A stretch of 11,916 nt of DNA from DATMER01 sp036266195. GTDB taxonomy: Bacteria > Acidobacteriota > Thermoanaerobaculia > Multivoradales > UBA5704. Under the pieces are notes generated by a model that saw nothing but the letters and a program-made list of their open reading frames with translations, was not told where the DNA came from and did no database searches. Position numbers and translations under genes: made by a program. Of the stretch, positions 6,837 to 11,916 are shown piece by piece (within the stretch, counting starts at the first letter, position 1; each line of letters starts with the position of its first letter). The stretch lies in the NCBI GenBank assembly GCA_036266195.1, contig DATANP010000047.1:1-11916 (forward strand). Direction: 5' to 3'.

Positions 6837-6843
6837 GGGCCTC

Positions 6844-6852
6844 TGGTATGCT
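6844..6852 (+). promoter_or_regulatory. Weak candidate extended -10 promoter of the TPR/sulfatase-fold operon
   Basis: TGG followed by TATGCT (6847-6852) forms an extended -10 element, four of six matches to TATAAT. It resembles the -10 region on the minus strand at 3450-3458 (TGGTATAGT). No good -35 is visible, since that position falls inside the terminator. Start would be near 6859. Because a strong terminator lies upstream, the operon needs a promoter in these 86 bp, and this is the best candidate seen. Confidence 0.3.
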
Positions 6853-6871
6853 CCCGAGCCGCAATAAACCC

Positions 6872-6911
6872 GGGTGTGTCCCTGTTTAGGGACATGGACC
6901 AGAGCACACCC
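6872..6911 (+). promoter_or_regulatory. Structured 5' leader hairpin ending at the ribosome-binding site
   Basis: A perfect 7-bp stem TGTCCCT/AGGGACA (6877-6883 and 6888-6894) with the four-base loop GTTT lies inside a second 7-bp pairing, GGGTGTG (6872-6878) with CACACCC (6905-6911). The outer arm ends at the base before the Shine-Dalgarno AAGGAG (6912-6917). A third possible pairing, CTCTGG (6841-6846) with CCAGAG (6899-6904), would cross the outer helix. The inner hairpin is well above chance; the others are weaker. It may be a cis-acting RNA element controlling initiation, or a protein-binding operator at DNA level. Confidence 0.5.
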
Positions 6912-6922
6912 AAGGAGAGACG

Positions 6923-7885
6923 ATGCGCAATAAGAATCTGGTTTTTCTGCTGTTGACGCTGCTGCTCCTCGCGGGGCTGCCGGTGTTCGCCCAGTCCTGG
7001 GCCGGACGCGGCCGTCTCCAGGGAGAGATCAAGGATGAGCAGGGCAAGCCCGTCGAGGGCGCCCAGATCTGGTTCCGCATGGGCGAGAACCCGATCGACC
7101 CCAGCAACCCCGGCGACGGCCCCAAGCCGGTCACCACGTCCAAGTACGGCAAGTGGTCGGTCCTCGGCCTCGCCCAGGGCACCTGGCGCGTGCTGATCGT
7201 CAAGGACGGCTACCTCGCCTCCGAGGGGCAGGTCAAGGTGCTCGAAGGGGGCGCTCCGCCGCCGCCGATCGTCACCACCCTCAAGGTCGTCCCCAAGGAG
7301 GCCCAGCAGGCCGCCAAGGGCAACGAGGCCCTCGAGGCCCTCGAGCGCGGCAACCAGCTCCTGGGCCAGGAGAAGTACGCCGAGGCCCGCGCCGAGTACG
7401 AGAAGGCCATCGCCCAGCTCGAGCCGGTCAACCACCCGCCGATCCTGCGCGGCATCGCCCGCACGTACTACCAGGAGAAGAACACGCCCAAGGCGGTCGA
7501 GACGCTCAAGCAGGCCCTCGCCATCAAGCCGGACGACGTCGAGAGCCTCCGCCTGATCGTCAACCTCCTCGTGGCCAGCGGCCAGGAGAAGGAAGCCCAG
7601 GAGTACATGGCCAAGCTGCCGCAGGGCGAGACGGTCGACCCGGCCACGCTGCTCAACATCGGCATCAAGTACTACAACGAGGGCAAGATGCCGGAGGCCC
7701 TGGGCGAGTTCGACCGCGTGGTGAAGGAGAACCCGAACCTGCCGGACGCCTACTACTACCGCGGGCTCGTCTATCTGGCCACCGGCAAGAACGCCGAGGC
7801 CAAGGCCGACTTCCAGAAGCTCCTGCAGCTCGATCCGAACCATCCGAACGCCAAGGATGCGCAGGATTTCCTGAAGTCGATGTAA
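6923..7885 (+). CDS. Exported protein with carboxypeptidase-regulatory-like domain and TPR array
   Basis: The product has 320 residues. Residues 1-23 are a Sec signal peptide (AGLPVFAQ, cleavage after Ala23) whose end resembles that of the upstream receptor (GVPGFAQ). Residues about 30-113 look like a carboxypeptidase-regulatory-like beta-sandwich (LQGEIKDEQGKPVEGAQIWF ... KWSVLGLAQGTWRVLI), the fold also seen at the receptor N-terminus. A short Pro-rich linker (GGAPPPPIV) leads to TPR units from about residue 133 to the end (for example DAYYYRGLVYLATGKNAEAKADFQKLLQLDPN). No catalytic motif is seen; a periplasmic or outer-membrane scaffold role is inferred. AAGGAG at 6912-6917 gives a clear ribosome-binding site five bases before the ATG. 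It is the first gene of an operon: the next gene starts 13 nt after its stop. Confidence 0.9.
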   Translation: MRNKNLVFLLLTLLLLAGLPVFAQSWAGRGRLQGEIKDEQGKPVEGAQIWFRMGENPIDPSNPGDGPKPVTTSKYGKWSVLGLAQGTWRVLIVKDGYLASEGQVKVLEGGAPPPPIVTTLKVVPKEAQQAAKGNEALEALERGNQLLGQEKYAEARAEYEKAIAQLEPVNHPPILRGIARTYYQEKNTPKAVETLKQALAIKPDDVESLRLIVNLLVASGQEKEAQEYMAKLPQGETVDPATLLNIGIKYYNEGKMPEALGEFDRVVKENPNLPDAYYYRGLVYLATGKNAEAKADFQKLLQLDPNHPNAKDAQDFLKSM

Positions 7886-7898
7886 TCCTGCCCCCCGC

Positions 7899-9980
7899 AT
7901 GCGCCGTCCGCTCTCCGTCGTCCTCGTCCTGCTCGTCCTGGTCGTCCTTGGAGCCGCCGGTTGCCGGCGGCTCCAGGGCGGAGGGCAAGGCGACCTGGCG
8001 GACCGGCGCCCCCCGGAGGCGGTCGACGTCATCCTGGTGACGATCGATACCTGGCGCGCCGACGCGTTCGGCGCCGCTACTCCGCTCCTCGGCCGGTTGG
8101 CGAAGGCCGGCCGGGTCTACGTCAACGCCCACTCCCACAACGTCCTCACCCTGCCGTCGCACACCAACATCCTGACCGGCCGCTACCCCTTCGACCACGG
8201 GGTCCGGGACAACAGCGGCTTCACGGTGCCGGCCGGGGTGCCGACGCTCGCCACGCTCCTCAAGCAGGCGGGCTATGCCACGGGCGCCTTCGTGGGCGCC
8301 TATCCGCTCGACGCCCGCTTCGGGCTCAACCGCGGGTTCGACGTCTACGACGACCACTACCCCCGCGGCTCGAACCCGTCCGAGTTCGTCATGGCCGCGC
8401 GCCGCGGCGACCAGGTGGTCGCGCCCGCGCTCGCCTGGTGGCGCTCGCAGGCGGGCAAGCCCCGATTTCTGTGGGTCCATCTCTACGACCCGCACGCCTC
8501 GTACGATCCGCCGGAGCCGTTCAAGTCGCGCTTCGCCGCCAAGCCCTACCTGGGCGAGGTCGCGGCCGCCGACTCGTTCCTGGAGCCGCTGCTCGGACCG
8601 GTTCTGGAGGGTAAGGAAAAGCCGGCGCTGGTGGTCGTCACCGGGGATCACGGCGAGGCGCTCGGCGAGCACGGCGAGCTGACCCACGGCCTGTTCGCCT
8701 ACGAGTCCACCCTGCACGTGCCGCTGATCGTCTGGGGCGCCGGTGTGCATCCGGGCCGGGACGAGCGCTGGGCGCGGCACGTGGACATCGTTCCGACCGT
8801 GCTCGAACGCCTGGGCCTGAACCGGCCCGAAGGCATGCCGGGCCGCTCGCTCCTCGCGCCGCCGCCGGAGAAGCCCGACGACTCCTATTTCGAGTCGCTC
8901 TCGTCGAACCTGAACCGCGGCTGGGCGCCGTTGCGCGGCGTGATCCGCGGCGGCCGCAAATGGATCGAGCTGCCGATCCCCGAGCTGTACAACCTGCCGG
9001 TGGACCCGAAGGAGGAGAAGAATCTGGCCTCGGAGGACCGGCGCACGGTCGCCGAGCTGCGCAAGGCGCTGCCCGAGGAGGCCGTCTGGCCGCCGCGCAA
9101 GGGAGCGGTCTCGCCCGAGGAGGAGCGGCGGCTGCGGAGCCTCGGCTACTCGGTGGGCAGCGCGACGGCCAAGGCGGTCTATACACCGGACGACGATCCG
9201 AAGCGGCTGATCGGGATCGACCACAAGCTCCAGCAGGTCGTCGATCTGTACTCCCGCGGACGCTATGCGGAGGCCGTGGCGCTGTCGCGGGAGGTGATCG
9301 CCGAGCGGCCCGACATGGCCGAGGCCTATGAGCACGCGGCCCTTTCGCTCCAGGTCCTGGAGCGCCAGGATGAGGCCGTGGCCGTGCTCCGGAGCGGGCT
9401 CGGGAAGGTCGTGGCGGACGAGTCGCTGCGGCGCCACCTGGCCCTGGCGCTGTCCGAGTCCGGCCGGCCGGCGGAGGCAGTCGAGATCCTGCGGCCGTTC
9501 GAGCAGACCGGCGAGCTCGAGACCCGGGCGGTGCTGGGCTACGCGCTGTCGGATGCCGGCCGCAACGAGGAGGGCGAGCGGGTGCTCCGGCGGCTGGTCG
9601 CGGAGGACGAGACCGATCCCCAGGTGCACGAGAAGCTCGGCATCATCCTGCTCCGCATGAGCCGCGCGGCCGAGGCCCGGGCCGAGCTGCAGCGGGCGCT
9701 GGAGCTGAACGACAGCCTGCCGAGCGCCTGGAACACGCTCGGCGTGGCCCTCTATCAGCTCGAAGGTCCGGAGGCGGCCCTCACCGCCTGGCGCAAGGCC
9801 TACGAGCTGGACCCCCGCCAGTACGACGCTCTGTTCAACACCGGCCTGGTGGCCGCGAGTCTCGGCCGGCGCGACGTGGCGCGCGAGGCGCTCGCCCAGT
9901 TCGTCCGCACCGCCCCGCCCCAGCGCTTCGCGGCCGACATCCAGAAGGCCCAGGCCATCCTCCGGGAGATCGGCGGATGA
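7899..9980 (+). CDS. Alkaline-phosphatase-superfamily (sulfatase-fold) lipoprotein with TPR tail, Thr nucleophile
   Basis: The product has 693 residues. Residues 1-21 are a lipoprotein-type signal peptide with Cys22 (LGAAGC). Residues about 42-345 are a sulfatase-fold domain: Asp50 in VTIDTWRAD, Thr84 in LTLPSHTNILTG at the nucleophile position, and Asp250-His251 in TGDHGEALGEHG as metal ligands, with His199, His258 and His263 also near the site. The sulfatase sequence Cys/Ser-x-Pro-x-Arg is absent, so formylglycine cannot form. A Thr nucleophile with Asp-His ligands is known from phosphoethanolamine and glycerolphosphate transferases and from phosphodiesterases, so phospho-transfer or hydrolysis is more likely than sulfate-ester cleavage. 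After a linker with LRSLGYSVG (412-420), TPRs fill about 443-685. The ATG at 7899 has no Shine-Dalgarno and is the only start before an in-frame stop at 7872; translational coupling to the preceding gene is likely. Its stop overlaps the next start (ATGA). Confidence 0.9.
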   Translation: MRRPLSVVLVLLVLVVLGAAGCRRLQGGGQGDLADRRPPEAVDVILVTIDTWRADAFGAATPLLGRLAKAGRVYVNAHSHNVLTLPSHTNILTGRYPFDHGVRDNSGFTVPAGVPTLATLLKQAGYATGAFVGAYPLDARFGLNRGFDVYDDHYPRGSNPSEFVMAARRGDQVVAPALAWWRSQAGKPRFLWVHLYDPHASYDPPEPFKSRFAAKPYLGEVAAADSFLEPLLGPVLEGKEKPALVVVTGDHGEALGEHGELTHGLFAYESTLHVPLIVWGAGVHPGRDERWARHVDIVPTVLERLGLNRPEGMPGRSLLAPPPEKPDDSYFESLSSNLNRGWAPLRGVIRGGRKWIELPIPELYNLPVDPKEEKNLASEDRRTVAELRKALPEEAVWPPRKGAVSPEEERRLRSLGYSVGSATAKAVYTPDDDPKRLIGIDHKLQQVVDLYSRGRYAEAVALSREVIAERPDMAEAYEHAALSLQVLERQDEAVAVLRSGLGKVVADESLRRHLALALSESGRPAEAVEILRPFEQTGELETRAVLGYALSDAGRNEEGERVLRRLVAEDETDPQVHEKLGIILLRMSRAAEARAELQRALELNDSLPSAWNTLGVALYQLEGPEAALTAWRKAYELDPRQYDALFNTGLVAASLGRRDVAREALAQFVRTAPPQRFAADIQKAQAILREIGG
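9964..9968 (+). promoter_or_regulatory. Ribosome-binding site of the second sulfatase-fold gene, inside the preceding gene
   Basis: GGGAG lies eight bases before the ATG at 9977 and within the last codons of the preceding gene. With the ATGA stop/start overlap at 9977-9980 it supports coupled translation of the two paralogues. Confidence 0.65.
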
Positions 9981-11916
9981 GACGCACCCTGCCGTTTCTC
10001 TCTCTCCTTCTCCTGCTCGGCTGCGGCAGGGCCGACACCAAGGGGGCGCCGATCCTCCTGGTCTCGATCGACACCCTGCGCTCGGACCGGCTGCCGGTCT
10101 ATGGCTACGACAAGGTGCAGACCCCGGCGCTCGACGCGTTCGCCAAGGATGCGATCGTGTTCGAGCGGGCCTACAGCCACTATCCGCTGACCCTGCCGTC
10201 ACACGTCTCGATCCTCACCGGCCAGCTCCCGCCGGACCACAAGGTGCGGGACAACACCGGCTACCCCTTCGAAGCCGCGAAGCACCCGTACCTGCCGCGC
10301 CTCCTCAAGCAGGCCGGCTACGAGACCGGCGCCGCGGTGTCGGCCTTCGTGCTGCGCTCGCAGACCGGCCTCGCCGAGGGGTTCGACGCCTACGACGGCA
10401 CGTTCAACCCCAAGCCGGGCGAGACGCTCGACGTGGTCCAACGCTCCGGGCCCGACACCCTCCGGGCCGCGCTGCCCTGGATCCAGGCGAGGGGCGACAA
10501 GCCCTTCTTCTACTTCTTCCACATCTACGAGCCGCACTCGCCGTACACGGCGCCCGAGCCGTTCGCATCCAGGTATCCGGACCCCTACGACGCCGAGGTG
10601 GCCGCGGCCGACAAGGTGGTGGGCGACCTGTTCGCCGAGCTGAAGCGGCTGGGGATCTACGACCGGGCGACGATCGTGGTGCTCTCGGATCACGGCGAGG
10701 GGCTGGGCCAGCACGGCGAGGCCCAGCACGGCATCTTCCTGTACCGCGAGACCCTCCAGGTGCCGCTGATGCTCAAGCTGCCGAAGTCCGAGCGCGGCGG
10801 CACCCGCGTCTCCGCCCCCGCGCAGCTCGTGGACGTGGCGCCGACGCTGCTCTCGTTGGCCGGCGCCGAGGTGCCCCGCGAGCTGCCGGGCTCCTCCCTG
10901 GTCGATCTCGATCCGAAAGCTCCGCCGCGCAAGCTCTACGCCGAGACGTTCTATCCGCGCATCCACTTCGGCTGGAGCGACCTCGCGTCGCTCGTCGAGG
11001 GGAGGCTGCACTACATCGAGGCGCCGGAGCCCGAGCTGTATGACCTGGATTCCGACCCGGGCGAGACCCGCAATGTGGTGGCCACGGCCGAGCGCCGCTC
11101 CGTGTCCGGCCTGCGCCAGGCCATGAAGGGGTTCGACCGCCGGCTCGCCGCGCCCGCCGAGGTCGATCCCGAGACCTCGGCCAAGCTGGCGGCGCTGGGC
11201 TACATCGGCAGCTCCATGGCCGAGCACGAAGGGCCGCTGCCCGATCCCAAGGGCCAGCGCCAGGTGATCGCCGACCTGGACAAGGCGTTCACCGCCACCC
11301 AGGCGCAGCGCCACGAGGAGGCGATCGCCTCCTTCGAGCGGCTGCTCGCGGCCAACCCGGACATGCAGGACGTCTGGGCCTTCTACGCCCAGTCGCTCCA
11401 CAAGGTGGGCCGCGACGAGGACGCGGCCGTGGCCTATGAGAAGGCGCTCAAGCTCTCCGGCGGCTCGCCGCAGCTCGCCCTCGCCACCGCCACCAAGCTC
11501 CTGGAGCTGGGCCGGTTCGCCGAGGCGCGGCAGCACGTGGAGCTGGCGCGCAAGCAGTACCCCCAGGAGTCGAACGACCTCCTCGCCCAGATCGAGATGC
11601 GGCAGGGCAACTCCGAGGCCGCTCTGGAGATCGGCCGCAAGGCCGTGGCCGACGGCCGGGCGAGCGAGGCCCTGCGCCGCCAGACCGCGCTCTCCCTCTC
11701 CGAGACCGGCCGCACCGCGGAGGCCATCGCGCTCCTCCAGCCCCTGGCCGAGACCGGCGAGCCGCCGACGCTCAACGCGCTCGCCATCGCCCTCTCCGAC
11801 GCCGGCCGGAACCCGGAGGCCATGACCGTGCTGCAGCGCGTCCTCCAGAAGGATCCGAAGAACGCCCGCGCCTACGAGACCCTGGGCATGGTCGAGCTGC
11901 GGCAGCAGAACCCCGT
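9977..11916 (+). CDS. Second sulfatase-fold lipoprotein with TPR tail, Thr nucleophile, partial at right edge
   Basis: The frame is open from the ATG at 9977 to the window end: 646 complete codons, no stop. Residues 1-15 are a lipoprotein signal peptide with a textbook lipobox LLGC (Cys16). The sulfatase-fold domain (about 24-340) has Asp32 in VSIDTLRSD, Thr72 in LTLPSHVSILTG at the nucleophile position, His182 and His187 in HIYEPHSPY, and Asp238-His239 in SDHGEGLGQHG. The Cys/Ser-x-Pro-x-Arg sulfatase sequence is missing, as in its neighbour. The linker LAALGYIG (404-411) precedes TPRs from about residue 428 to the edge. It aligns with the upstream gene over its whole visible length, including the TPR part (LSLSETGRTAEA versus LALSESGRPAEA), so the pair arose by tandem duplication. 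The two should make separate but related lipoproteins in equal amounts. By comparison with the neighbour, about 50-60 residues are missing at the C-terminus, if the ends match. Confidence 0.92.
   Translation, partial: MRRTLPFLSLLLLLGCGRADTKGAPILLVSIDTLRSDRLPVYGYDKVQTPALDAFAKDAIVFERAYSHYPLTLPSHVSILTGQLPPDHKVRDNTGYPFEAAKHPYLPRLLKQAGYETGAAVSAFVLRSQTGLAEGFDAYDGTFNPKPGETLDVVQRSGPDTLRAALPWIQARGDKPFFYFFHIYEPHSPYTAPEPFASRYPDPYDAEVAAADKVVGDLFAELKRLGIYDRATIVVLSDHGEGLGQHGEAQHGIFLYRETLQVPLMLKLPKSERGGTRVSAPAQLVDVAPTLLSLAGAEVPRELPGSSLVDLDPKAPPRKLYAETFYPRIHFGWSDLASLVEGRLHYIEAPEPELYDLDSDPGETRNVVATAERRSVSGLRQAMKGFDRRLAAPAEVDPETSAKLAALGYIGSSMAEHEGPLPDPKGQRQVIADLDKAFTATQAQRHEEAIASFERLLAANPDMQDVWAFYAQSLHKVGRDEDAAVAYEKALKLSGGSPQLALATATKLLELGRFAEARQHVELARKQYPQESNDLLAQIEMRQGNSEAALEIGRKAVADGRASEALRRQTALSLSETGRTAEAIALLQPLAETGEPPTLNALAIALSDAGRNPEAMTVLQRVLQKDPKNARAYETLGMVELRQQNP

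Noticed and set aside
3808..6864. Open frame of 1018 codons on the minus strand, opposite the receptor gene
   Set aside because: It mirrors the GC-rich codon use of the receptor. The translation is a low-complexity mix of Val, Leu, Gly, Arg, Asp and His without domains or a signal peptide.
6734..8032. Open frame of 432 codons on the minus strand across the terminator and the TPR gene
   Set aside because: It runs through an intrinsic terminator and an intergenic leader and encodes low-complexity sequence.
7665..10202. Open frame of 845 codons on the minus strand, opposite the first sulfatase-fold gene
   Set aside because: It is a compositional shadow. The plus strand shows catalytic motifs, TPRs and start/stop coupling.
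10199..11536. Open frame of 445 codons on the minus strand, opposite the second sulfatase-fold gene
   Set aside because: The plus-strand frame from 9977 is open to the window end and carries the lipobox, TLPSH and DHGE motifs; the minus-strand product has none.
7899..11916. Formylglycine-dependent sulfatase pair, as in a polysaccharide utilisation locus
   Set aside because: The Cys/Ser-x-Pro-x-Arg motif is absent in both, and no SusD-like, glycoside hydrolase or anSME gene is present.

Overview
The window reads as a chromosomal segment of a high-GC Gram-negative bacterium, most likely an Acidobacteriota member. This is inferred from three kinds of gene that commonly occur together in that phylum: an Oar-like TonB-dependent receptor with an N-terminal carboxypeptidase-regulatory-like domain, a VWFA-related protein of the acidobacterial type, and sulfatase-fold proteins fused to C-terminal TPR arrays. 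Every product has an export signal (Sec signal peptide or lipobox), so the whole segment encodes cell-envelope proteins. No phage, transposon, CRISPR array, tRNA or rRNA was seen.

Layout, left to right. Positions 1-60 hold a short palindromic tandem repeat, cut by the window edge. On the minus strand, a lipoprotein with a transglutaminase-like Cys-His-Asp triad and TPRs (3439-2309) is followed 25 nt later by a VWFA-domain secreted protein (2283-67); they look like one operon. A regulatory region of about 380 bp (3440-3816) separates this operon from a divergent plus-strand receptor gene (3817-6780). That region contains a near-consensus sigma-54 promoter, an overlapping sigma-70-like promoter, upstream dyads at enhancer distance and a long leader with an unpaired, near-perfect Shine-Dalgarno sequence. 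A strong intrinsic terminator (6800-6836) closes the receptor gene. A structured leader (6837-6922) then opens a three-gene operon: an exported beta-sandwich/TPR protein (6923-7885) and two tandem paralogous alkaline-phosphatase-superfamily lipoproteins with TPR tails (7899-9980, and 9977 to beyond the right edge). The last two genes overlap by ATGA.

How the genes may work together (inference). The receptor would move a substrate, or display a domain, at the outer membrane. The lipoproteins and TPR proteins would sit at the periplasmic or outer-membrane face. The two sulfatase-fold enzymes lack the Cys/Ser-x-Pro-x-Arg sequence needed for formylglycine and instead carry Thr-Leu-Pro-Ser-His. 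They are therefore better read as Thr-nucleophile phosphotransferases or phosphodiesterases than as sulfatases. TPRs recur in four of the six proteins and a carboxypeptidase-regulatory-like domain in two, which suggests a protein-scaffolded envelope module. Substrate and partners cannot be read from the sequence.
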